Under the pieces are notes generated by a model. That model was not told where the DNA came from and searched no databases. It saw nothing but the letters and a program-made list of their open reading frames with translations. Position numbers and translations under genes: made by a program. DNA of 64,000 bases from Warburgia ugandensis. Taxonomy: Eukaryota; Streptophyta; Magnoliopsida; Canellales; Canellaceae. The stretch is taken from NCBI GenBank assembly GCA_035236585.1, contig CP141137.1, forward strand, positions 9,750,327 through 9,814,326, written 5' to 3'. Shown piece by piece: positions 25,289 to 37,203 of this stretch; position 1 is the first letter of the stretch; every line of letters begins with the position of its first letter.

Positions 25289-26240
25289 AGAGGCATAAGC
25301 TGGTATAGTAAGCGTTGCCAATCGCACTTTTGTCTTGTCTGAAAGGTTGCTATCCTTCTGGGTCTTGGATATAGTTCAGCTTTTGACATATGGAATTCAA
25401 GTTTGTACTGTCCATATTCTGCATCTTTTTACTAGTAAAGGCACATATGAGACTGGCATGACGCATAGCATAGACATGAAAAAAGTGAAGGTGGACTCCA
25501 TGTCCACTGTTGTCATCGCTCAGATGCTGCTGAGAGACTGCAAAAGAGGAATAAAGATCTGCTGCCTCACCACCATAATGTGTGAGGCAGTGCACATGAC
25601 CTGTGATTAACAATTTCATATAGCAATCCCTCCACTTTGCGTGGAACTGCGCCTTTTACTTTTGGGGTTGTTTCGGCTGATTAAGCCAGGGGCCGGGGGC
25701 ATCAGGACGTAGTGAGAAATATGAGTAGTCTAGTTGAGACCTTCTGGTGATACCCGTTCTGCCATATCGTAGTGCTGAATGCAGCCCAAAGAAAAGGTCT
25801 TCACCATAAATGAAAGGCTTAAAATCAACCTACGGAAGAAACCTTCTTCCTTTTGCTCTTGAGACTTTCCACAACAAAATACATCCATGGCAAGGACCGG
25901 TAAGGGTTTAAGATCATTTAAAACATGGGTCTCATTTTGCACTCATCAAATTAGCAGTTTTCAACCGTCCAGTGACTGCAATTTATGAACCTATATTTTC
26001 TCAAGATAAACCAAAAAATTGTCACCATAAGATAGCTGATCAAAGAACAAAAACATGGCTTACGTGGGGTCTGATTCAAATTTACTTTCAGAATTGATTC
26101 TCGAAGGCAAAAGTTAAAATGTTCAGGTTTTGCATATGAAGAGCCTGCAACATGATCACTATTTGTTGACAGTATTCATAATCATATCAATGCTTCACAA
26201 GAATCAGCAATTCACACCATGGATAGCCTTCCGATCTGTT
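25289..26240. other. 3' flank of the F-box gene, otherwise unassigned
   Basis: The ORFs at 25335-25619 on both strands overlap and show no domain. Confidence 0.35.
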
Positions 26241-26259
26241 CTGTGTGTGTGCACGCGCG

Positions 26260-26324
<65 letters not shown>
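26240..26324. repeat. Compound (GT/GC)n-(GA)n microsatellite
   Basis: A short TG/CG run (26240-26262) leads into about 31 GA units (26263-26324). The ORFs across it are repeat translations. Confidence 0.95.
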
Positions 26325-26326
<2 letters not shown>

Positions 26327-26474
26327 CTGCTGGTAAAGAACAAAGGGAAGGAACAGCAAGAAAAGATGGAGAAGACAAATGGCCGTTTGTATTTATACTG
26401 CAATTCAGACTCGGACATAAGCTTTTCTAACTTACGATGGATGCACATATTCTGCATTCCTCCTCTCGAAGAAT

Positions 26475-26606
26475 ATGGCGAACAGAAGTGCATATGGGCC
26501 CGCCGATGATCAGAAACGTTTATCGTATGAAACAATTCAAGAAGAACTGAAGTTGATGCAAATGAAGGCGTGGGACATGCCATCAGAATCTATGGAGAGG
26601 ATGTGA
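26475..26606 (+). CDS. Possible 43-residue ORF, unrecognised
   Basis: An ATG at 26475 opens a short ORF ending with TGA at 26604-26606. The peptide starts MANRSAYGPADDQKRLSYE, has mixed charged and helical composition (TIQEELKLMQMKAWDM), and is not low-complexity. I recognise no family. It may be a chance ORF or an exon relic. Confidence 0.15.
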   Translation: MANRSAYGPADDQKRLSYETIQEELKLMQMKAWDMPSESMERM

Positions 26607-27673
26607 GAAGCCCAAGCTTGGTTACAAACTCCTTATCTTGTGCTCAGTGGACATGTTAAACCAGGGTAAGATTTTCTTATTGTTCATTTACCCATGAAAG
26701 GCTGGTAAACTCGAGAATGAATGAAAATCTAAGAACCTACAAAATGGTGTCCCTCATACTGCACAGTTAAGTATGATATGACATAGAGTCCCACTAAGAG
26801 TACAAGTACATGGGGTTTATGAAGAAGTAATCGGCACCAATTTCATACATGGTTTTGTATATTTAAGCCCTTCATCCTGTTCCTAATGGCTTAGATAGGC
26901 TACATATGAAATCCCATGCTTGCTCATGATGTTCTTTGTATAAAAAATTAGGCAATATGATAAAATCAATGCATTTGGATGATCTAACTACTTGTTTTGT
27001 TTCTAGGCGGAATTTGATAAAAATGGATGGTCAATACTTTTTGTTACGTAAACATAAACTAAAAGCATCTGATGAATATGAATTTTAATCTCTAGCTTAT
27101 CTAAGCTATTCCATATGATGAATGGCTTAGATCTATTGATTAAATCTTCATCATGCATGGAAAAGGAAGGGCGTGTACTTCTTATTTCTGTCCAAATCAT
27201 GTATATCTACTGGGACTGTTGATATATTGATAAATTATCTGGATACTAATAAGATCTACTATAGGACAAGAAAGTGCATCTTGTCATCTTTCTTTCTCTT
27301 TTCCTTTTTATTTTCTTGATCAAATGAAAATCATTAACTGAAAAAAAGGGAAATGCAGGTAAGAGAAAGCAAGGTCCAACAAGAAGTCCAAGAGATCTTA
27401 GCAAAGGAAGAACACTAAAATGTTTGGTACATAATTTAGTGTACAAGTTCATCACAAGATATAGTAGCAAATGAGAGGAAGAAATACATGAAAGGAGCCG
27501 GAGTTTGAGTTGTATATCCTCTCATCCCTACTTTATTAATCATGCCTTCTGCTTCTGATCATGAATGGTTCACTTTTCTACTTACAAAACTAAAACATGA
27601 AATGAAAATAGATTTGGTGCCCCTTAAGTATAATATTACTTCTATGCTACTTGCCAGTATACTCTGCTGCTGC

Positions 27674-27855
27674 ATTCTTGGCACAACGGTAAGAGTTGTC
27701 ATCATGTGACCTTGAGGTCATGGGTTCAAGGCGTGGAAACAGCCTCTTGCAAAAATGCAAGGTAAGGCTGCATACTATAGGCTCTTGTGGTCCGCCCCTT
27801 CTCGGGACCCCACATAGGCGGGAGCTTCATGCACTAGGGCTGCCCTTTTTTACAT
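27674..27855 (+). mobile_element. Au-type SINE, copy 11, with 24-bp target duplication
   Basis: The head starts at TTGGCACAACGGTAAGAG, with the first few G residues lost. The B box and the GGGCTGCCCTTTTTT tail are intact. A perfect 24-bp direct repeat lies at 27650-27673 and 27856-27879, unusually long. Confidence 0.92.
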
Positions 27856-27879
27856 CTTGCCAGTATACTCTGCTGCTGC

Positions 27880-29273
27880 CTTCTTGTTATTTGATCCACC
27901 GTGTCTGGCACATTGTAAGGCTTTGTGAGAACATGTAAAGCCAATGGTCAGGCTTTACAAGTGTAGACACTTCAATGACAGTCACCTTCTTTTTCTGGAT
28001 AAGTGCTGAGTTATATGATCAGAGCTTTCCATTTATACATCCTTAAAATGCACTTTTGAACACAAGGGCCTTGAGGTTTCTTGTAACTTCAATGTTACTC
28101 AGCTTCATTAGCAGGAGAATTGGTTTAATCATTTTTCATTGTGTAACTGTCATGTTTGGTAATTTTAGGCAAATCAGTGACCCAAGAAGTGGTTTTGCTA
28201 CTGTTGAGAAAGATCATCTTGGAAGCTTGATTCCCATTCTTAGGATAGGAAAGTCTGTTTCAATTCTCTCTACCTGTTTGTTTGTTTTTTTCCATCTGTG
28301 TGGGCACCAAGTATAGCAAGTGCACATGTATATGCATATTTGCTTGCTTTCTGAATGTTGCAGCTGTATATATCTGTCCTTTTCTGGATGCAGTAACTTG
28401 GTGGATCTCCGCAAGGAAAATAGCACTAGATGATGTGCACTTGTCCTGAGCCATTACTTCAACTGGTATCACCAGGAAAACTTGATATTTTTCACCTTTA
28501 TTAGCCAACTCCTAACTTCTCGAATGGAGACATGAATAAACGTGTGATTTTGGGCTTGATATATGATGTAGATATATGCATGCATGAAAATGTTGTACTA
28601 GTGACAATGATTATCTTGTAGATTTCCTTCATTTTGAAATTGTAGTTAGTTAATGGATTCTTCAGATTCTGCCCTATTGCACAACCAAGAGATTCTGTGC
28701 TTGAATCCACTTGCGAGAAAAAGAAAAAGGAAAAAAAGATCTTTTGGCTGACCCACTGCTGTATTACACTAGCACCCGTTGCTTCTATGGACATGTCTTC
28801 GTCTGTAACGGCATATCTTCTTAAGCGCTTCAACAAACTGCTGAAAGGATCAAGAGCTTTCATGTCAAAAGAAATTTTACCAAAATTCACTTTGTATTTT
28901 CTTTTTCCATTTTAAACTAGATGAATGATAGTATTACGTATGACACTATAGCAAGTAGCTGTAGTAAGCCTCACTTTTGCACGATGAAACCCACCTTGGT
29001 TGATACAGACCTGTGTATCTGATTTCTCTGGCCTTGGATATCTTGCATCCCTAACATCAAAGTGAATAGGTGATTGGGTGATTTTAACTTCTGAAAAGTG
29101 TGCTTCTTACTCGTTGATGGTGGACTTTTCTTTTAAAAATTGTTTCTGACCGTCCATGCACTGTGACCAAAAGTACATGGTCTCGGATTCCAGGCTGATA
29201 TACTTCCCACTGGTTTTGGAACAGTAGTCATCCAAAGTGGGACAAATCAGATGGATTGGCCTCATCAACAAAG
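27880..29273. other. No recognised gene
   Basis: A minus-strand ORF at 28501-28890 has a fairly protein-like N-terminal part (ALDPFSSLLKRLRRYAVTDE) that runs into low complexity. No family is recognised. The 8-bp hAT target duplicate lies at the right edge. Confidence 0.3.
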
Positions 29274-29281
29274 GTGGGTCT
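29274..29281. repeat. Left 8-bp target-site duplication of the hAT element
   Basis: GTGGGTCT here is repeated exactly at 42730-42737. Eight bases is the diagnostic target duplication length of the hAT superfamily. Confidence 0.93.
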
Positions 29282-29500
29282 TAGGGGTGGCAATTCGGGT
29301 TGGCAGGTCGTGTTTGTGGCGACACGAACACGACACGAACAGTGTTACAGGTCGACACGAACACGACACGCTTAATAGTCATGTCAAAAACCTATGACTC
29401 GTACACGACCCGGTTCTTAAAAAAATGACATGACACGACCTGTGTAACATGATTAATTGATTGAGTCGTGTTGGATACACGACACGAAATGACACGACAT
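29282..29500. repeat. Left terminal inverted repeat and subterminal region of the hAT element
   Basis: The terminal TAGGGGTGGCAA pairs with the right end (one mismatch in 12). GACACGAACACGACACG-type motifs repeat in the following 200 bp and recur, inverted, at 42540-42715. Confidence 0.85.
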
Positions 29501-29621
29501 GACACAACATATTAAAAAAACTGCCCTCTCAAGTCAAGTCCCAACTGCCAAGTGAATAGAATTTATAGAACGGCTGCCAAGGCCCAAACGGGCCAAATCC
29601 CAAAACAACCACAATAAAATA

Positions 29622-29875
29622 AACTAACATATAGGACGGTTATTTCACAACCGTTCTATAAAACCCTAACATATAGGACGGTTGTAACATAACCGTCCTA
29701 TATATCATTGGTTTTATAGGACAACTGTGAAATAACTGTCCTATATATTACGGATTTTATAGAACGGTTGTGAAATAACCATCCTATATGTTATTTTATA
29801 GTACGGTTATTTCATAACCGTCCTATATGTTAGGTTTTATAGAACGGTTGTGAAATAACCATCCTATAGTTTACT
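29622..29875. repeat. Palindrome array 1 (6 units), downstream of the hAT transposase gene
   Basis: Six units of the form ATAGGACGGTT, a loop of about 6-9 bases, then AACCGTYCTATA, spaced about 40 bp. Here the loops read as variants of 'gtgaaat' and the linkers contain 'gttttata'. Confidence 0.92.
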
Positions 29876-30479
29876 TTTTATAATTTTATTCCACTCCACC
29901 GTTATGACTGATCTTCTGATTCTGACTGAACTGTATCTTTGAATCTTTGATCACCTGAAGCAATGACAATGAGGTTCTGGAGCAAAAAATCAGAATTGAA
30001 TAACATGGGTCTTTCAGTTATGACATGGGTCTTTCAGTTATGAAGAACTAGACTTTCAACCCAAGTTACCAACCCCCACATAAATTGTTAGGAGGGAATT
30101 CATTTCTCCAACTCCTTTCATGCTCATTGTCACTGGTCATTGCTATATCCATTGAATTACTGGTGACTGATCCACCACACCACATGACAAGTACATAGAC
30201 AACCAAATTACCAATAATGTTCCTGTAATATTTTGTTATTTTATTTAGAAGCAACACAGTTCTTTATAGTTTAGTATTACACCACTCAGTCACTCACTGA
30301 CTCACTTCACAAGTTCACAATTCACATGATATGTGAAAAAAGAGAGACTGAAATGAATCAAATAACCACAATAGTAGTAAATAAATATGGATTAAGTAGC
30401 ACATGATGGAAATATACTTCCATCAATGTATTATGTATCAAACGCAACAAATTAAAATAAGTCATGAAAATTATACAAA

Positions 30480-33125
30480 TTAATCAAAATGAATTGATCC
30501 AGAGTCTTCAGTTGGTTGAAGTGATCCTGCAGTGCTACTTATGCTTACAATGTCCTCAGTAAGCTCATCCATGGCAACTGTAATGGTAGAGTCTACAATC
30601 ATATAGAATAAACAAGCATTAGTTATTACTAAGCTCATATAAAATATAATGTAAATATAGAATTATAAACTATTACCTTTCAATCCATATAGCCAATCTC
30701 TCACACAAATCAATGCTTGCACGGTTTCTGGCTTTAAAGTAGATCTATATTGGTCAAGAACCCGACCACCAACACTAAAAGCAGACTCCGATGCAACTGT
30801 AGATATAGGAATGCTCAAGACATCACGAGCCATGGCAGCAAGTTCAGGATACCTAAAATCAACATTTGAATCAAATATAAATGTAAATAAGATTACAGAA
30901 AATAGTGTTTACATGAGATTATTAGTCAAACAACCTGTATTGATTGCCTTTCCAGAATGCAAGAATGTCTAGCTTTGACTCTTGCAATCTTGATTCATCT
31001 AAATAAAGCTCCAATTGTGATTTTTGCATAGCCAAAGTACCTCCTTCACCTTCAAATGATTCAAATTCCTAATGCAAATGCAATTATATTATTCAACGTA
31101 CTATAAGACAATTCATACTTCATAGCAAATTTTAATATGCTAAGTAGTAAGCGACATATAATGAAAGATACAATTATAAATAAAATCACCTTCATGACAT
31201 CTAAAACCTCTTGACTATATGACATGTTCTGTCTATCATCAGCACCTGCACCTCTAGCCACAGGTGTAGATGAGGAGGAAGGAATAGGATAAATCTTAAC
31301 CTTATATTCATTGAAGAGAGAGAATAACTTTTCCCTAACTTGAGCAAACTCCAAGCAGCCACTGCCAAACAATTTCTTGTACAAGAATTCCATAAAGGAG
31401 AGCTTATACCGAGGATCCAACACACATGCAATTGCCAAAATGGTGCTGAATTTAGACTAGTACTTTGAAAACTTGGCAAACATTTGGGTGGACATATGCT
31501 TCATATAGTCATCATCACTTCTCATGTATTGTGTTAAACTCAAATAAATTACAAATGTTGCACGAAAGTAGAGATTTGCAGTGGGATACTTGGATCCAGA
31601 GAACATGCAGGTGGCATCATAAAAAACTGCCAAAAACTTCAAAATTTTTGTAGCCTTTTCCCATTCAATGAAATAAGGACAATGCTTATAATTTGAGTCA
31701 CTTAGTTCTAAGTGACAAAATGCACGTTGGTAACAAAGAGCACTTTCAAGCATCAAATACGTTGAATTCCATCTTGTAGGACAATCTTGTCTTAAGCCCT
31801 TTTTTGTCTCAATTGACATGTGATTCACACACTCTAAAAAATTTTGTTTTCTACTTTGTGATGCTTTGACATACTTGATACTCTCTCTAATTTTTTGAAT
31901 AGCATCATCAATTTCTTTCAAACCATCTTGCACAATCAAATTCAAAACATGACAACAACAACGTAGATGAAGGAACTCTCCACCACAAACAAGAGTGTTC
32001 CTGATGTTTAATTGATGCCTTAATAGCTCAACAGAAGAATCATTAGAAGAAGCATTGTCTAAAGTGATTGAAAAAATCTTTTTCTCAATCCCCCATTTTA
32101 CCAATAATGAGTATAACTTTTCTGCTAATGATATTCCATTATGTGGAGGTGGTAGGAAACAAAAATTTAATATCCTCTTTTGTAAGACCCACTGACTATC
32201 TAGAAAATGTGCTGTGAGACTTATATAACCATCAGTAATACAAGAAGTCCACAAATCCGATGTCAAACTTATCCTGCTAGGTGCCAATTCTAACATCTCT
32301 TTTATCTTTCCTTTTTCTCTTTTATACATTCTCAGAACATCTGCTTTTACTGTTTTTCTACTAATCAAGTGCAAATCTGTACGCAAATATTTCAGTAGAG
32401 TTCTAATTCCATCATACTCAACAAATTGGAAAGGCAAATCATGCATAACAACTGCAGCTGCTACTAACTCACGATAAACTTCAGGATCAAACTTATTATC
32501 TGAAGTTGCACTTAATGACACTGACATACTCCCCTGACTTTGAGATAAAAGCAACTGGCCTATATAACGAGAAGAGCTCCGTTGACAAGTCTTTATATGA
32601 CGTTTTAAGTTACCAGTACCAAATTTGCTATCGCAAATGTATATTGCAGAGCACTTCTTGCATTTACACCTTTGCCTTCCATCTTCTGATAGAGGAAGGT
32701 GTTCAAAAAAATTCCAAACTGGAGACATTAGTTTCCTATGCTTTTTACCTCTATTGGATTTTGAAACTAACTCCACATTCTCCAAATCAGCAAACTCATC
32801 ATCATCATTGTTGTGGTGTAGCATATTCAAGTTATCAGAAACATCAGTGCTCCCAACTTCAACTTGTGCCTATATTGCAAAATGCAAATGACAAAAAAAA
32901 ATTAGTTCACACTGACAGTAAACTAAACACTTCAGACTTCACCAACAATTACTAATAAGTAATAAGGGAAGGGAGTGAGTGAGACACTGAGACTTGAGAG
33001 TTGAGACTCGAGAGTGAGGAAATTGAGAGGAATGAAAAGAGTCAGACTCATAATTTCATAGAGAAATAATAAAAAACAAACACATGACATACCTGTGGTG
33101 CTGTAGTAGGGGTGCTGCTGCTCAT
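30480..33125 (-). pseudogene. hAT (Ac-like) transposase with one in-frame stop
   Basis: Five exons read on the minus strand: 33125-33093, 32869-31190, 31068-30935, 30852-30677 and 30592-30480. They give a 712-codon frame with all splice phases consistent. Domains in order are a BED zinc finger (CKCKKC...GNLKRHIKTC, residues ~59-106), the RNase H-like core with candidate catalytic Asp216 (SLTSDLWTS) and Asp282 (ITLDNASSND), the hAT signatures CCCHVLNLIVQDGL and DCPTRWNSTY, and the C-terminal dimerisation domain with candidate Glu638 (VASESAFS). One TAG (31457-31459, codon 482) stands where the family has Trp after KY. Everything after it stays in frame (LAIACVLDPRYK). It acts by cut-and-paste transposition. 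Arrays 1 and 2 bracket the gene. Confidence 0.93.
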
Positions 33126-33308
33126 CGTGTTAGAACTTAGAAGGGTTGAAGTTTGAACTTGAAGAAGAAATCTGGATTCTGGTCCTCTGGAGTCTGGAAA
33201 GGGAAATCTAAAACAGATGTAAAATTGTAAATTATAAAAGCAGCTGCAAACCTGCAAGCCTTCAACTTCAACCTTGGGTTGGTAACGTTGGTTATGTTAC
33301 TTATGTAT

Positions 33309-33612
33309 CCTATATTTATAAAATATAGTACGGTTATGTATTAACCGTCCTATATTTTAAAAATATAGAACGGTTATGTGCTAACCGTCTTATATTTAGA
33401 TAATATAGAACGGTTACTTACTAACCGTCTTATTTTTTGTAAGCTTTAACATATAGGATGGTTATACATTAACCGTTCTATATTTTCCAAATATAGAACG
33501 GTTATACACTAACCGTCCTATTTTTACATAATAATATAGGACGGTTATGGACTAACCGTCCTATTTTACATAATAATATAGGACGGTTACGGACTAACCG
33601 TCCTATTTTACA
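33309..33612. repeat. Palindrome array 2 (7 units), upstream of the hAT transposase gene
   Basis: Seven units alternate TATAGAACGGTTAT or TATAGGACGGTTAT with CTAACCGTCCTAT. The array starts about 185 bp upstream of the transposase ATG, in its presumed promoter. The last two units are nearly identical. Confidence 0.93.
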
Positions 33613-35429
33613 CATGGTTTATTCCTTCATTACCAATCTGTGAGTGTGACTGTGAAGTCTGTGATGTGCCAAATTTTCGCTTTTCAAGTGACCCGGTCGA
33701 CAAAGACTGATAGCCTTCTTTCCTCCAATTCCAAACTGGCAAGTGGCAAGTGGAGTTAATGAAAGTTGAAACTTACACTTCAATCATTTGTCAAATATTT
33801 TGATTTTTGAGTTATTGTCCTTAATGTTACTTAACTTACTTGTTAGATAACTTAGATAGTTAGATGTCATGAATCATGATAGATGATCCGAGGTGGGGGC
33901 GGAGGCCCCCCCTTGTAGACTTGTAGTGGCGGGAAAACAAAATGAAAGTTGAAAACTGAAAAGAACATAAAGGTTTAACTTTAACTAATTAATAATTATC
34001 TAGGTATACTAACTACTAAGTCAATCTAGAGTCTAATCTAACTGTCTAAGGCAATTGTTTTGTCTTTTTGTATAATTGTATTGTATCATGTAAGTTAAGT
34101 AAGCCCAAATCCAATTATCCAATCGAATTTGAAGTCTTATCCCTAAACCTAAAGAGCCCTACCTAGCCTGGTACTGGTTCAGATTGTTTGCTATAACTAT
34201 AAGCCTATAACTATAAGTTATATATAACTGTATAACCTAATTTCTTATCAACCATTTTCAGTTTAGCTACACATTGTCACATGTCAATTGTTACAACTTA
34301 CAAGTTACACTTAGTAAATAAGTTAACCAAGTTTTGTAAGTTGTACAAGTAAAAGTGAAGTGAGAGAGAGACTAACTAGCTGTCATATATTGTTGTATAA
34401 AATTATAAATGCTAATGAATAATGATTTTCTTATGTTAATTTCACATGTCTCACCAACCAATTGATCTAATATATCTCTTTTCAATCAAATTCATGAATA
34501 TCATGTATCCAACTCATATAACTCAATATTTGTTTCTCATTTCTAACTCCCAATTGATGATAATAGATTAGGAATAACTCATTCATGATTCATCCACGAT
34601 CCTTTGATCCATCATTCATGTAGACATTATAGAGTAAAATTTAGTAACTCCTTTAGTAATATCATTCAACATTTGTGTTAATTCAACACACAACTCCTAT
34701 TCTCTGTTCACATTCTCACCTCACCTAATGAGTTAATTACAATGTTACATAACTAAATAACTAATAACTATTCCCTTGGGACCTTTCCTAGTTCCTATAC
34801 TATACTCATTATCCTCTAATGAGATAATTACACAACTCTTTCTATACTCATTCTCAAGCTACTGAGTTAATTACATAATTGTTTCTATTCTAGTTCAGTT
34901 CAGTCATTCTTACCTAATGAGTTAATTACATGACTCTTTCTCTTTCTTTACTTATTATCATTTATCAATGTTATCATCAACATTCAACAACTTTTGAATT
35001 GAGTATGAGTTACTTACATAACTTTTCTTTTTTAAGATGATCCTCAAGTGAGATCATCAGATGAGTTAAATACATTATATACATAATTAACATCAACTTT
35101 ACTCATCCTCCCCTGACCTCAACCTCAACAACTATGTTGAATTGAATATGATAGTATGAGTTACTTACATAACTTTGCTTTTAAGCTGATAGATACTCAA
35201 GTAACTCAACTCAACTGAGAAGTCTGAGCCTGAGATAGTGAGATGAACATAATACATATATGCCTATATGCTCTGTCTTTTTAAGCTCATCCAGTCATCC
35301 TTAACTTAAGGAAATTAAGATGAGTTAATTACATAACTCTTTCTCCACTCTATACTTAATAACTAGTTTTATTTAAGCACATCATCAACTAAGATTAATT
35401 AAATACATAGCTCTTATAGCTTATACAAC
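33613..35429. other. Spacer between the two divergent hAT-element genes
   Basis: AT-rich and noncoding. From about 34,730 to 35,420 the phrase GAGTTAATTACATAACTC, usually followed by TTTCT, recurs about eight times with drift, which suggests an old tandem repeat. Confidence 0.6.
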
Positions 35430-35439
35430 TCCTATATTT

Positions 35440-35858
35440 TAATATATAGATGGTTATAAACAAACCATCCTATATTTAAATATATTATAGGACGGTTATT
35501 TTAAAACCGTCCTATATTTAAATATATTATAGAACGGTTATTTTGAAACCGTCCTATATTTAATATATTATAGAATGGTTATTTGAAAACCGTCCTATAT
35601 TTGATTATGTTATAGAACGGTTATTTGAAAACCGTCCTATATTTAAGTATATTATAGAACGGTTATTTGAAAACCGTCCTATATTTAAATATATTATAGA
35701 ACGGTTATTTGAAAACCGTCCTATATTTAAGTATAATTATAGAACGGTTATTGAAAAACCGTCTTATATTTAAGTATATTATAGAACGGTTATTGAATAA
35801 CCGTCCTATATTAGTATATTATATAGAACGGTTATTTTAAAACCGTCCTATATGGTTC
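35440..35858. repeat. Palindrome array 3 (10 units), upstream of the Transposase_24/Ulp1 gene
   Basis: This is the most regular array: about ten units with a 41-43 bp period, TATAGAACGGTTATTTGAA then AACCGTCCTATATT. It lies about 1.35 kb upstream of the likely ATG and just before a possible noncoding first exon (ending at 36021 with donor GTATGT). Confidence 0.94.
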
Positions 35859-37203
35859 TATACATATAATATATTGTTTTCACTTTTCACTTTTCACCTT
35901 GGTCATTCTCAGCCCTAATTTCAATCTTCCAAGTTCCAACCCAACGATCCAATCCAACCTATACTGAAAAGGTGAAAACGACCATTCCTCTTCGATCTTT
36001 CACAGATCTAAGCAAAGAAAGGTATGTATTTACGATTTTTTGCATCTTTAATGTAATTTCGCATACAGTTCTGTTATACATGTAGTAAAAAGTAATAAAA
36101 GAACACAATCGATAAATAAATAAAAAAACCTCTGTCTGGTTTCTCTGATCCTTGCCTTGAACTTGTTCTGTCATTTCGTTGTCAAACACCTATTTCTCAT
36201 ATTTTGATTTATGTTGTCTTTCATTTGAGTCTGGAAACGGGGTTTGTTGGGAAAAAGATGGATGAGCAAAAAAAAACGGAGCTGGAAGCCTGGAAGTGGA
36301 ATGGGATTATGGGAGATATCAGATATGTATGTTCCTCTGACGGAAAAACCAAACATATAAATTATAAAGGTTCTGAGTCTTCTGACTTTGCCCATAGTGC
36401 ATTAGTGCTGAATCAGTAAATCCTGATAGATAGGTTCTCAGAGAATTGCATCTACTGAAATAGTCTCCAGCTGAAATGTAGAGCAGACTGAGCAGTAGAA
36501 GAAGTAGGACAGATGTCAGAAGATTGAGGGAGAGAGACATTAAACTAGTTCTTTCTTTTACAAAATGGAAAAAAACATTACCTTTATCTGATTTATCACA
36601 AACTAGCTACAGCTTATATCCCAATTTCTTCTTTTCCTTAAGGGAGCCCTAGAAAAAAGAACCAAATCAAGAAAAATCTCTCAAAAACTAAAATTAACAT
36701 ATCTCATATCTGCATCAAACAATGTCAGATTTTCAACATTTTTGATGTGTTGGAACTGTTGAAACAAGAGGAATGATTAAGTGATAGTTGACCAAAATAA
36801 AAAATAAAGGATGAAGGAACATAACAGATTTTTTAAATTATTATTAGACTAGAATGAATGTTTTGAGATAGAAAACTTAATGAAATGGCCAAATCAAGCT
36901 ACAAATAATGAATGTTATACAAAAACAAAATATCACATTTTTTTTTCCACCCTGCATACTGGAATGACATACTTCTGGGGCTATGGCACTATGCCAACAT
37001 CACAAAAAATGGGAACATGCATAATTGCTTGTTTGAAGAGATAGAGGGAGCAACAATCTGACCTTGTAGGAGGCTTCCAGTATAGTCTCCACTGTCCAAT
37101 GAAAAATTTGTGATGGTTTTCAAGGGTGCTACTGCTTATTATTCCTGTATATTGTATTCCTCTTTTCTTGTCTAACTGTAGTCATTTTTATTTTGAAGCA
37201 AAC

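Noticed and set aside
26130-26583. Several ORFs across the GA microsatellite
   Set aside because: They encode Arg-Glu or Ser-Leu repeats on the two strands with no domain.
28501-28890. 129-residue minus-strand ORF
   Set aside because: The N-terminal part looks protein-like but runs without a splice donor into a low-complexity stretch; no family recognised.
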